A DNA stretch of 64,000 bases, from the NCBI RefSeq assembly GCF_024648885.1, contig NZ_JANBBF010000001.1, positions 80,393-144,392 on the forward strand, written 5' to 3'. A program made the translations under genes and the position numbers. The notes under the pieces were generated by a model. It saw only the letters and a list, made by a program, of their open reading frames with translations. It searched no databases and was not told the DNA's origin. How positions within the stretch are numbered: the first letter of the stretch is position 1; every line of letters begins with the position of its first letter. This document shows, piece by piece, positions 42,622-50,704 of the stretch. The DNA is from Prauserella salsuginis (GTDB lineage: Bacteria; Actinomycetota; Actinomycetes; Mycobacteriales; Pseudonocardiaceae).

Positions 42622-43992
42622 ATGCTGCTCGAGGACCTGCGCCGTGACCTGCCCGCCGACCGGCTCGTGGACGACCCCGACGTCGTCGCCGGATACGTCC
42701 ACGACGAGGCCGAATGGGCGCCACGCGGCAAGCCGGAGGTGGTCGTCCGGCCGCGTTCTGCCGAAGAGGTCCAGACCGTGGTTCGTGCGTGCCTCGCACA
42801 CGGAACGCCGTTGGTCACGCGTGGTGCGGGCACGGGCCTGTCCGGCGGGGCGAATGCCGTCGACGGGTGTGTGCTGCTGTCCACCGAGCTGATGACCGCC
42901 GTGCGGGAGATCGACGAGTCCGAGCGCCTGGCGGTCGTCGAACCGGGCGTCGTCAACGACGACCTGCGCGCGGCGTGCGCCGAACGCGGCCTCTGGTATC
43001 CGCCGGACCCGGCCAGCGCGCCGTGGTCGACGATCGGCGGCAACGTCGCGACCAACGCGGGCGGGCTGTGCTGCGTCAAGTACGGCGTGACCCGGGACTA
43101 CGTGCTCGGCTTGCAGGTCGTCACCGGCACCGGCGAGCTGGTCCGACTGGGCAGGCGCACCGCGAAGGGCGTGGCCGGGTACGACCTCGCCGGGCTGATG
43201 GTCGGCTCGGAGGGCACGCTCGGCGTCGTCACCGAGGTGACGGTGAAGTTGCGGCCGCTGCGCGATCCCGAGCACACGGTGGCCGGGTACTTCTCCTCGA
43301 TCGTCGATGCGGGACGGGCCGTCGCCGCGGTCGCCGACGCGGGCATCACACCGTCCGCGCTGGAACTGGTCGACCGGCACTGCCTCGCGGCCGTCGACGC
43401 GTGGAAGAACATGGGCCTGTCGGTCGAGGCGGACGTCGTGCTGCTCGGCCGGACCGACGCGCCGGGGGCCGCGGGGGAGCAGGAGGCGGACCGCATGCTG
43501 GCCTGCTTCGAACAGGGCGGTGCGACGTGGGCTGCGCGGTCGACGGACCAGGAGGAGGCCGACGCGCTGTTCGCCGCGCGCCGCCTCGCGTACCCGGCGT
43601 TGGAGCGGCTCGGCCCGCTGCTCACCGAGGACGTGTGCGTCCCGAAGGCGGCCGTGCCCGAGATGTTGGCCCGCATCGAGGCGGCCGCGCAGCGGCACGA
43701 CACCCGCATCGCCAACATCGCGCACGCAGGCGACGGCAACCTGCACCCGCTGCTGAGCACCCCGCCCGGCGATGACGCAGCCCGCGAGCGAGCGCAGGAG
43801 GCGTTCCACGACATCATCCGCGACGCCCTCGAACTCGGCGGCACCGTCACCGGTGAGCACGGCGTGGGACTGCTCAAGAAGGACGGTCTCGGCTCGGAAC
43901 TGGACGGTGAGGTCGTCGCCATGCACCGGGCGGTGAAGGCGGCGCTCGATCCGCACGGGATTCTCAACCCGGGCAAGGTCATCCCGGACTGA
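42622..43992 (+). CDS. FAD-linked oxidase, GlcD/D-2-hydroxyacid dehydrogenase type
   Basis: A 456-residue flavoprotein of the PCMH-type FAD oxidase family. The N-terminal FAD domain has VVRPRSAEEVQTVVRACLAHG, VTRGAGTGLSGGANAV and PWSTIGGNVATNAGGLCCVKYG. The C-terminal domain ends with the metal-type IANIAHAGDGNLHPLL and GTVTGEHGVGLLKKDGL motifs. It would oxidise glycolate, D-lactate or D-2-hydroxyglutarate and pass electrons to a quinone or other carrier. No GlcE/GlcF subunits are adjacent, which favours the single-subunit type. A hairpin at 43989-44017 lies between it and the convergent P450 gene. Confidence 0.87.
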   Translation: MLLEDLRRDLPADRLVDDPDVVAGYVHDEAEWAPRGKPEVVVRPRSAEEVQTVVRACLAHGTPLVTRGAGTGLSGGANAVDGCVLLSTELMTAVREIDESERLAVVEPGVVNDDLRAACAERGLWYPPDPASAPWSTIGGNVATNAGGLCCVKYGVTRDYVLGLQVVTGTGELVRLGRRTAKGVAGYDLAGLMVGSEGTLGVVTEVTVKLRPLRDPEHTVAGYFSSIVDAGRAVAAVADAGITPSALELVDRHCLAAVDAWKNMGLSVEADVVLLGRTDAPGAAGEQEADRMLACFEQGGATWAARSTDQEEADALFAARRLAYPALERLGPLLTEDVCVPKAAVPEMLARIEAAAQRHDTRIANIAHAGDGNLHPLLSTPPGDDAARERAQEAFHDIIRDALELGGTVTGEHGVGLLKKDGLGSELDGEVVAMHRAVKAALDPHGILNPGKVIPD

Positions 43993-44017
43993 CGCGGCCT
44001 CCGGCGACGGCCGTCAG
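43989..44017. terminator. Imperfect convergent hairpin
   Basis: CTGACG-c-GGCC pairs with GGCCGTCAG with one bulged base. It spans the gap between the two convergent stop codons. No T-run. Confidence 0.4.
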
Positions 44018-45471
44018 CGGCGGTGCAGTCGCATCGGCAGCCCGTCGGCGGGCACCGGGAGCGACGTGTTGTCCCAGCGCGGATGCACCCCGTCCGGCAC
44101 GGTCCAGGTGTAGGTGCGCAGCATCTCGTGGAGGATCGCCTTCACCTCGAGCGTGCCGAAGTGCAGCCCGATGCACTTGTGCACACCGCCGCCGAACGGG
44201 ATCCACGCGAACCGGTGCCCGGAGTCCTCGCGGCGGGATTCGGAGAAGCGGTCGGGGTCGAAGCGGTCGGGGTCGGTCCAGATGCCGGGGTCGAAGTGGT
44301 TCACGCCCGGCGCCGCGACGACGGCCGTCTCGGCGGGGATGTGGTGCCCCGCGATCTCCGTCGGTTTCACGGTCATCCGCATCAGTGTGGGCACCGGCGC
44401 CACGAGCCGCAGCGACTCCTTGATGATCAGATCCAGCGTGGTGAGGCTTTCCAGCGCGTGGATGTCGGGGACGTCGTCGCCGAGCGCGAGGGACTCCTCG
44501 CGGGCACGCTGCTGCCACTTCGGGTGCTTGCCGAGATAGTGCGCCGCGGCGCTGGTGGTGATCGTCGAGGTGTCGTGCGCGGCCATCATCAGGAAGATCA
44601 TGTGGTTGACGACGTCGTCGTCGCTGAAGCGTTCGCCGTCGTCGGTCGCGGCCTGGCACAGTCCGGCGAACAGGTCCGATCCGTCGGACTGGCGTGCTGC
44701 GGGCAGGTGCCTGCGGAAGTAGCGTTCGAGCGTTCTGCGACCTTCCACACCGGCGCGGAACCGGGTGCCGGGCAGCGGGTATCGCACGATCGACGTCGCC
44801 GCGCGCACGGCGGCGACGAAGGCGCGGTTGATCTCGTCGAGGTTCTCGTCGCCGCCACGGCCGCCCATGAACACCTGCGTCGCGACGTCGAGCGTGAGTT
44901 GCTTGAGCAGCCAGTAGATGCGCACCGGGCGGTCAGCGGTCCACTGTGGAACATTGGCGCGTACCGAGGGGCCCATCTGGTCGACGTAGCCGGTCAACCG
45001 GTCGCGGGTGAACGCGGACTGCATGATCCGCCGGTGCATGCGGTGCTCGTCGAAGTCGAGGAGCATCAGTCCGCGGTGGAAGAACTCGTCGATCAATTGG
45101 GTCCAGCCTTCCTGCGAGAAGGCCTTGTCCTTGTTGACGAGCACCTGTTGGGTGGCGTCCGGTCCGCCGACGGTCACCACGGCGGGCCCGACCGAGCCCA
45201 TCCACGACACCGGGCCGAAGCGGTCGTAGCGGTCGCGCAGGAACTCGTTGCCGAACCGGATGTAGCTCAGCGTGTGCCCGACGAGCGGTGGACCGTGGTC
45301 GCCGGGGACCGGCTTGAGGTCGCTACCGGCAGGAGGTGGAGCGAGCGTGGTGACCCGGCCGTGCGTCGCGCGCAGCCAGGCGTCGTCGATCGCCTTCGGC
45401 GCGGGTGCGGCGAGCACGGACGACAGCCGCTCGCGTGCCGCCCGGTTCGTACGTTCCAGCAGTGAAACCAT
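44014..45471 (-). CDS. Cytochrome P450
   Basis: A 485-residue soluble P450. The I-helix is MMAAHDTSTITT (Asp-Thr pair intact), the K-helix ExxR is KESLRLVAPVPTLMR and the heme loop is FGGGVHKCIGLHFGTLEV with the cysteine ligand. An N-terminal extension of about 65 residues precedes the usual PGDHGPPLVGHTL start of the fold. ATG 45471 follows AAGGGA by 7 bases. It lies downstream of a co-directional SDR gene (gap 114 bp), a pairing often seen in actinobacteria. Redox partners and substrate are not evident. Confidence 0.88.
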   Translation of the reverse strand: MVSLLERTNRAARERLSSVLAAPAPKAIDDAWLRATHGRVTTLAPPPAGSDLKPVPGDHGPPLVGHTLSYIRFGNEFLRDRYDRFGPVSWMGSVGPAVVTVGGPDATQQVLVNKDKAFSQEGWTQLIDEFFHRGLMLLDFDEHRMHRRIMQSAFTRDRLTGYVDQMGPSVRANVPQWTADRPVRIYWLLKQLTLDVATQVFMGGRGGDENLDEINRAFVAAVRAATSIVRYPLPGTRFRAGVEGRRTLERYFRRHLPAARQSDGSDLFAGLCQAATDDGERFSDDDVVNHMIFLMMAAHDTSTITTSAAAHYLGKHPKWQQRAREESLALGDDVPDIHALESLTTLDLIIKESLRLVAPVPTLMRMTVKPTEIAGHHIPAETAVVAAPGVNHFDPGIWTDPDRFDPDRFSESRREDSGHRFAWIPFGGGVHKCIGLHFGTLEVKAILHEMLRTYTWTVPDGVHPRWDNTSLPVPADGLPMRLHRR

Positions 45472-45585
45472 GTGAACGTCCCTTCGAAGAGGGGATTCCG
45501 TGGACGCCGCTCCCACGGTGTCCACAATGGATGATGAACCGGGATGCAGGCGTGACCGCGTGATGGGTGTGCGGCCGTGGCCGGA

Positions 45586-46458
45586 CTAGTGGCCCACGTC
45601 CCGCGCCGCGCCGACCGCGCGGGACTCGTACTCCTTGCGGACGGCGTGGTCGGCGGCGCCGAGCACGCGATGCGCGCCGGATGCCCGCAACAGTGCGTCG
45701 GAGGCCCGTCGCGGCAGCAGTGCGCCGAGGACGTTGGCCACCACCAGATCGCGCGGCACGTAGACGTCGAACCGCGGCTTGCGGATCGTCTCGAGGATGG
45801 CCGCCGCGACCTCCTCCGGGGTCACCGCACGGATTGCGCGCGACTCGCCTAGACCGGTCGCCAGTTCGGTACGCACGACCGACGGCATGACGACCGATAT
45901 GTCGATACCCGTGCGGTGCAGTTCCGCGCGCACGGCGTCGGAGAAACCGACGACGCCGTGTTTCGTGGCGCAGTAGGTCGCCGCGCCCTCGAAGCCGATC
46001 TTGCCGGCCTCGGACGCGAGGTTGATGATGTGGCCACGGCCGCGTGCACGCATCCGCCGCACGGCCTCACGACTGCCGTGGATCACCGCGTGCAGGTTGA
46101 TCGCCAACTGTTTCGCGGTGACCTCGTCGGGTTCGTCGTCGATGCGGCCGAGCGGCATGATTCCCGCGTTGTTGATCACCACGTCGGCCGGTCCGAGCGT
46201 GTCCTCCACGGCGTCGAGGAATCGGGTGTACGCGGCAGGGTCGGTGACGTCGACCCGCCAGCAGTGCACCCGGGGGTGGTCCCGCAGCCGTTCCGGCAGT
46301 GCCGCCGGTTCCAGGTCCGCGATCGCGACCGTGGCGCCCGTCTCGGCCAGTGCCGTCGCCGTCGCGGCGCCGATGCCGCGTGCGCCGCCGGTGATCGTGA
46401 CGACCGTGCCTGCGACCGTCCGTTCCCGGCGGCCGAATCGTCCGCGTGCCTGTCCCAT
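45586..46458 (-). CDS. Short-chain dehydrogenase/reductase
   Basis: A 290-residue SDR. The cofactor motif is TITGGARGIGAATATALAETG with the VVINNAGIMPLG strand. The catalytic triad lies in LASEAGKIGFEGAATYCATKHGV, and a C-terminal extension of about 50 residues goes beyond the core. ATG 46458 follows GAGGAGG. A TTGACA-17-GATGCT promoter precedes it at 46516-46544. It sits between two P450 genes on the same strand, which suggests work on hydroxylated lipid or terpenoid-like substrates (inference). Confidence 0.87.
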   Translation of the reverse strand: MGQARGRFGRRERTVAGTVVTITGGARGIGAATATALAETGATVAIADLEPAALPERLRDHPRVHCWRVDVTDPAAYTRFLDAVEDTLGPADVVINNAGIMPLGRIDDEPDEVTAKQLAINLHAVIHGSREAVRRMRARGRGHIINLASEAGKIGFEGAATYCATKHGVVGFSDAVRAELHRTGIDISVVMPSVVRTELATGLGESRAIRAVTPEEVAAAILETIRKPRFDVYVPRDLVVANVLGALLPRRASDALLRASGAHRVLGAADHAVRKEYESRAVGAARDVGH

Positions 46459-46515
46459 CGGCGCCTCCTCGCGCTGACCGGCGAATGCCACACCTGATCT
46501 TGGTCGGCGAGGGTC

Positions 46516-46544
46516 AGCATCCAACTGACAACCATGCATGTCAA
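46516..46544 (-). promoter_or_regulatory. Promoter TTGACA-17-GATGCT of the SDR gene, with TGACA-N8-TGTCA dyad
   Basis: On the minus strand TTGACA is at 46544-46539 and GATGCT at 46521-46516. The -35 box overlaps an inverted repeat TGACA/TGTCA (46526-46530 and 46539-46543), a possible operator. Confidence 0.5.
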
Positions 46545-46576
46545 TATCGACCGAACGGGTGGCGCGCGGTGGAACC

Positions 46577-47878
46577 TCAGGTCAGCAGGGCCGGGAGCTT
46601 CTCGTATCCCCGCAGGATCCGCGTCGGCCGATGCTCGGCACCCGGCCGCAGTCGCAGGTCGGGAAAACGCTCGAACAGGGCGCGCAACCCGACCTCGCCC
46701 TCCATACGGGCCAGTGCCGCGCCAAGGCAGTAGTGCCTGCCGGAGGAGAACGCGATGTGCTCGCGGGCGTTCGGCCGTGTCACGTCGAACGTGTGCGGAT
46801 CGTCGAACACCTCGGGGTCTCGGTTGGCCCCTGCCAACAGCGTCGTCACGAGCGCGCCGGCACGGACGCGCGTGCCCGAGATCTCGGTGTCGCGGACGGT
46901 CGTACGGCCGGTGAGCAGTACGGGCGGGTCGAACCGCAGGATCTCGTCGACCGCGCCGGGCCACAACGACGGATCCTGTCGTGCCTTGTCGAGCTGCTCC
47001 GGGTGCTCACGCAGCAGTGCGATCCCGTTGCCCAGCAGGTTCACGGTCGTCTCGAACCCGGCCGCGAGGACGAGGCCCGCCGTCGCGCGCAGCTCCTTGT
47101 CGTCGAGACCCACGCCGTCCTCGCGTGCCGCGACGAGCTTGCTCAGCAGGTTGTCGCCGGGGTTCGCCTTCAGCGCGGCGAGATGATCACCCAGCCATGC
47201 GTCGAACTCGGTCAGCGCACGGTCGGTGTCGCGGAACTGTCGCCACGGCATGCCCATGTCGAGACTCGGCGCGGCCGCGGTGCCGAGGGTGAGGACCTTG
47301 TCTCGTTCGTGATCGGGAACGCCGAGGATCTCCGCGATCACGGTCACCGGCAACAGGCTGCAGTAGGTCTCGACCAGGTCGACCTCCTCGCCGGCCCGCG
47401 CTCGGGTCTCCAGTGCGTCGAGCAGCTCGGCGGCGACCTCCTCGGTGCGTGTGCGCAGGTTCTCGACCGCGCGGGCGGTGAACACCCGGGTCACGAGCTT
47501 GCGGTAGCGGGTGTGCTCGGGCGGCTCGGTGGCCAGCATCGACGGCGGCTCGACCGGATGCAGGTGATCCGAGGCCGACCAGGTGCTCAGCCTGCCGAGC
47601 ACGCCGTCCACCCGGTCGATCCCGGCGCGAACGTCCTGCGAGGTCAGCACGTCACGGACGACGGAATGCCGCGAGACCAGATAGGAGTACTTCCCCCGGA
47701 CGACCGGTCCGCGGCCGTGGATCTCGTCGAACAGGCCGGTCAGGCCCCTGGTCGGCGTCTCGGCCGATTCGGTGAACAGTCTCGCCTGCAGATCCCCTTC
47801 TCCTGCGGCGCGGCGGAGCGCGACGCGGGGAATCGCATGGGTCACGCCCCAGCGCACGGCCTTCTTCGCGACGGACAC
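46577..47878 (-). CDS. Cytochrome P450
   Basis: A 433-residue bacterial class I P450. The I-helix is VLAAGFETTVNLLGNG, the K-helix ExxR is DEILRFDPPVLLTGR and the heme loop is FSSGRHYCLGAALARMEGE. GTG 47878 follows GGGAGG by 6 bases and gives the VSVAKKAVRWGVTHAIPR N terminus. An 18-bp element upstream (47894-47911) closely matches the palindrome before the acyl-CoA dehydrogenase operon. It may therefore belong to the same regulon and act on a lipid or sterol-like substrate. Confidence 0.88.
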   Translation of the reverse strand: MSVAKKAVRWGVTHAIPRVALRRAAGEGDLQARLFTESAETPTRGLTGLFDEIHGRGPVVRGKYSYLVSRHSVVRDVLTSQDVRAGIDRVDGVLGRLSTWSASDHLHPVEPPSMLATEPPEHTRYRKLVTRVFTARAVENLRTRTEEVAAELLDALETRARAGEEVDLVETYCSLLPVTVIAEILGVPDHERDKVLTLGTAAAPSLDMGMPWRQFRDTDRALTEFDAWLGDHLAALKANPGDNLLSKLVAAREDGVGLDDKELRATAGLVLAAGFETTVNLLGNGIALLREHPEQLDKARQDPSLWPGAVDEILRFDPPVLLTGRTTVRDTEISGTRVRAGALVTTLLAGANRDPEVFDDPHTFDVTRPNAREHIAFSSGRHYCLGAALARMEGEVGLRALFERFPDLRLRPGAEHRPTRILRGYEKLPALLT

Positions 47879-47893
47879 CGTTGGCCTCCCGCA

Positions 47894-47911
47894 ATCTACT
47901 GTCGAGTAGGT
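47894..47911. promoter_or_regulatory. Candidate operator ATCTACTGTCGAGTAGGT
   Basis: It matches 15 of 18 positions of the perfect palindrome at 12441-12458, with one half-site (CGAGTAGGT) identical. It lies 15 bases upstream of the P450 GTG. Confidence 0.6.
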
Positions 47912-48003
47912 ACGCGTTCCAGTCTGCCCCCGACGGTCCACCGGGGAAAGGGGCTGCTTCGACCGCGCGGCGCGGGTCGGAATCGGACGCCCGTGCTCGC
48001 GCC

Positions 48004-48708
48004 TCAGTCGGGCCGGCTCGCGGTGGCCAGCGTGACGATCGCGGATTCGAGGGCGCGCTGCAGTGTGTCGAGCTCGGGGGCGCCGGGCGGGTGCTGCAGC
48101 ATCCGGTGAGCGAAGCCGTCGGTCAGGGCGATGATCGCGTGCGCCAGCTCTCCCGTGTCCATGGCCGGAGCCGCTGTGTCGGTGCTGGTCGTGTCGCCGG
48201 CCGTGGCTGCCTCGTCGGTCGCGCCCGTGTCGGGTGCTGCCGGGTCCCGCCACGCCGTGTCACCGCTGGTCGTGTCGCCGGAGGTCTTCCCGGTGGAAGT
48301 CGCGTCGAGGGAGGCGACGAGCCGCTCGTGCAGCTGGGCGTAGCTCGTGGCGATGCGCTCGGCCCACTCCGGAAGGTAGGCCGCTCGCGCGGTGAACGAC
48401 CACAGCAGGGCGTTCTCCGCGCGGGTGTTGTCGTCGAGCGGCAGTACCTGGCGCAGGTAGTCGGTCAATGGAGCGTCGTCGGGCAGCGCGTTCCATCGTG
48501 CGACGAGGCGTTCGTCGGACAAGTCCAGCGCGCACAGCAGCAGTTCGTCCTTGGTGGCGAAGTACTTCTGCACGGCACCCGGCGACATTCCCGCCTCGGC
48601 CGCGACGGTACGGATGCTCACCGCTTCGAGTCCGTTCGTGGCGGCCAGTCGCAGCGTCGCGTCCGCGACGGCGAGCCTGCGGGCCTCCCGGTCGACGACT
48701 TTCGGCAT
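48004..48708 (-). CDS. TetR-family regulator with a low-complexity insertion
   Basis: A 234-residue TetR protein. The helix-turn-helix is VSIRTVAAEAGMSPGAVQKYFATKDELL (residues about 29-56). The ligand domain is interrupted at about residues 140-195 by a Thr/Asp/Ala/Gly-rich stretch (TSGDTTSGDTAW, TAGDTTSTDTAAP) before the last helices. ATG 48708 follows GGAGAGGACAG. It is divergent from an MFS gene, and a perfect 24-bp palindrome lies between them, so it is the probable repressor of both. Confidence 0.86.
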   Translation of the reverse strand: MPKVVDREARRLAVADATLRLAATNGLEAVSIRTVAAEAGMSPGAVQKYFATKDELLLCALDLSDERLVARWNALPDDAPLTDYLRQVLPLDDNTRAENALLWSFTARAAYLPEWAERIATSYAQLHERLVASLDATSTGKTSGDTTSGDTAWRDPAAPDTGATDEAATAGDTTSTDTAAPAMDTGELAHAIIALTDGFAHRMLQHPPGAPELDTLQRALESAIVTLATASRPD

Positions 48709-48770
48709 CTGTCCTCTCCCCGTCGATCCCACGATCGTGGCGGGTGGGTGAACGTCTCGCGCAGCCCACG

Positions 48771-48794
48771 TTTCGGATACGATCGTATCCGAAA
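48771..48794. promoter_or_regulatory. Perfect 24-bp palindromic TetR operator
   Basis: The sequence is symmetric about 48782/48783, with half-site TTTCGGATACGA. It lies 62 bases from the tetR start and 19 bases from the MFS start, and would repress both divergent genes. Confidence 0.8.
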
Positions 48795-48813
48795 CCGTGA
48801 TGTGGGGGAGACC

Positions 48814-50658
48814 ATGACGCAACGGGCCGCGTCGCAGCGCGACGAGGAGCGTCGGCAGTCGACCGGTGGCAGGAGCCGTGTCACGCGCGAGAACGAGCTC
48901 GCCGCGGGGCTGGCACGCGGACCCGTCGAGGTCCTGGACTTCGTGCTGCCGTTGTGGGCGGGGAGCGTGCTGGGCCTGTCCCCGGCGGCCATCGGCGTGC
49001 TGACGGCCACCGAGACGCTCGTGTCACTGCTGGCACGCCCCGTCGCGGGCGCCATGGCCGACCGGGCGGATCGTGGCCGGGTCGCCGCGGCCGGTGCACT
49101 GCTGTACGCCCTGTCCTTCGCCGGCTACGCGGTGGCGGGCGGGCAGGCCATGGCGATGATCGCGGCGGTCGTCGGCGGCGTCGGCGGCGCGCTGTTCTGG
49201 GTGGCGCTCCGGGCACGGGTCGCCGAGGGCCTCACCGACGATTCGAGCGCCTTCGCCCGGTTGTTCGCCGCGGAGGGCACCGGCACGTGGATCGCCTTCG
49301 TCGTGGCACTCACCGCCGTGTCGCAGATCGACTACGCGGGCGTGTTCTGGCTCGGCGCCGCGGCCTCGGCCGGCGCAGCGGTGGTGCTGGTCGGCCGCAG
49401 ATCCCCGCGCAGTGCGGCGAGGGAACCGGTGCCTGCGTTCCGCGCGCTGGGCAGGCGCCTGTGGCCGCTGCTCGGCGTGGTCGCCCTCACCGCGGTCGCC
49501 GAGACGGGTGTGGCGCTGCTGCTGATGCTCCACCTGCAGCGCGGGCACGACCTCGACATCGGCGCGATCGCGGCCGTCTTCCTGCCCGGATTCATCGTCT
49601 ACAGCACGATCCCCGAGTACCTGCACGGCGTGGTGACGCGCCTGGGCAGGACGACCGTCGTGTCGGTGGCGCTGAGCTGCAGCGCGGTGTTCGCGGGCAC
49701 GCTCGCCTTCGCGCCGAACCCGTGGGTGATCGCTGGCGCGTGGATCCTCGCTGCGGCGGCGTTCGCGGCGGCGATCCCCGTCGAGCAGGCTGCCGTCGCC
49801 GAGGCGGCGGGCGTCAGCCTGGGCCGCGGCATGGCGGTGTACGAGAGCGCGGTGCTCCTCGGCGCGACGGCCGGCGCCGTGAGTGCAGGCGCCCTCTACG
49901 AGGTCGACGGCGGCTGGCAGCTCGCGTGCGGTTTCGCCGCGGGCGTGCTCGTACTGGCCGCGGTCCTGATGCGCATCGCACTGCGGAAGGTCGGCGTGAC
50001 CGACCGGCCCGTGCCCCCGCCGAGTGCCGCGGGGCCTGCCACGGCTTCCGACACAGGCGACCCGGCGGAGCAGCCGGACGGCCCCGGAGCGGCAACCGAG
50101 GACTCGCCGGAGCCGGCGACAGCAGCGGAGCCGGGATCGGCGACGCCAGCGGAGTCGGGGACAGCGGAGCCGGACACCACAGCGGAGCCGGACACCACAG
50201 CGGAGCCGGACACCACAGCGGAGCCGGGGACACCGGGGGAGCCGACGGCGAGAACCCTGGCCGAGTCGACCACCGGCACGTCGGCCGTGTCCGCCGCTCT
50301 GCCCGATCGCCAACCGGAGTCCGCCGGTACGGAACCCCCTACCGGCACGACGTCGCACAGTGGAACGGAGACGGTGATGACCGACGACACGGAAACCACA
50401 CGGCACCGGGAGAAGGCCTCGCCGTTGCAGGCGTGGGGCGTGCACGCGGCGGTGTACGTCGTCGCGCAGATCGCACTGGCCATCGCTGGCTACAGCTGGC
50501 CCGTCGAAACCGTGATCGGGTGGCCGCACGAGGCGGAGTACTTCTGGAACTCCTCGGGGCACTGGCTGCTGAACGCCGGCCGGATCTGGACGTTCATCTT
50601 CGTGCTCGACACCGTGTGGTCGGTCGGTCGCGCCGTGTTCGTCCGGCGGAGCCGTTGA
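48814..50658 (+). CDS. MFS transporter with repeat-rich tail and C-terminal 2TM-like domain
   Basis: The 614-residue protein has an MFS body of about 12 helices (residues about 30-400; loop motif GAMADRADRGRVAAAG). A hydrophilic tail of about 130 residues, rich in Pro, Thr, Glu and Ala, follows. Within the tail three exact 18-bp repeats (50164-50217) encode AEPDTT units. A final module has two predicted helices (HAAVYVVAQIALAIAGY and LNAGRIWTFIFVLDTVWSV) with WP and H residues reminiscent of 2TM domains. ATG 48814 follows GGGGGAG. The tail and added domain are not part of ordinary MFS pumps. An internal ATG at about 50377 could start the 2TM domain separately. Confidence 0.82.
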   Translation: MTQRAASQRDEERRQSTGGRSRVTRENELAAGLARGPVEVLDFVLPLWAGSVLGLSPAAIGVLTATETLVSLLARPVAGAMADRADRGRVAAAGALLYALSFAGYAVAGGQAMAMIAAVVGGVGGALFWVALRARVAEGLTDDSSAFARLFAAEGTGTWIAFVVALTAVSQIDYAGVFWLGAAASAGAAVVLVGRRSPRSAAREPVPAFRALGRRLWPLLGVVALTAVAETGVALLLMLHLQRGHDLDIGAIAAVFLPGFIVYSTIPEYLHGVVTRLGRTTVVSVALSCSAVFAGTLAFAPNPWVIAGAWILAAAAFAAAIPVEQAAVAEAAGVSLGRGMAVYESAVLLGATAGAVSAGALYEVDGGWQLACGFAAGVLVLAAVLMRIALRKVGVTDRPVPPPSAAGPATASDTGDPAEQPDGPGAATEDSPEPATAAEPGSATPAESGTAEPDTTAEPDTTAEPDTTAEPGTPGEPTARTLAESTTGTSAVSAALPDRQPESAGTEPPTGTTSHSGTETVMTDDTETTRHREKASPLQAWGVHAAVYVVAQIALAIAGYSWPVETVIGWPHEAEYFWNSSGHWLLNAGRIWTFIFVLDTVWSVGRAVFVRRSR

Positions 50659-50691
50659 CGCGTACCGCCTCCGGCCGGGCCGGTATCGGGA

Positions 50692-50697
50692 TACGGT
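50692..50697 (+). promoter_or_regulatory. -10 element TACGGT of a leaderless transcript
   Basis: It ends 7 bases before ATG 50705. No good ribosome binding site precedes that start. Confidence 0.4.
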
Positions 50698-50704
50698 ACC
50701 GGGC

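Noticed and set aside
44014..47878. Natural-product biosynthetic cluster (two P450s and an SDR)
   Set aside because: No polyketide, peptide, terpene or other core synthase is in the window. The context is lipid-type catabolism and regulators.
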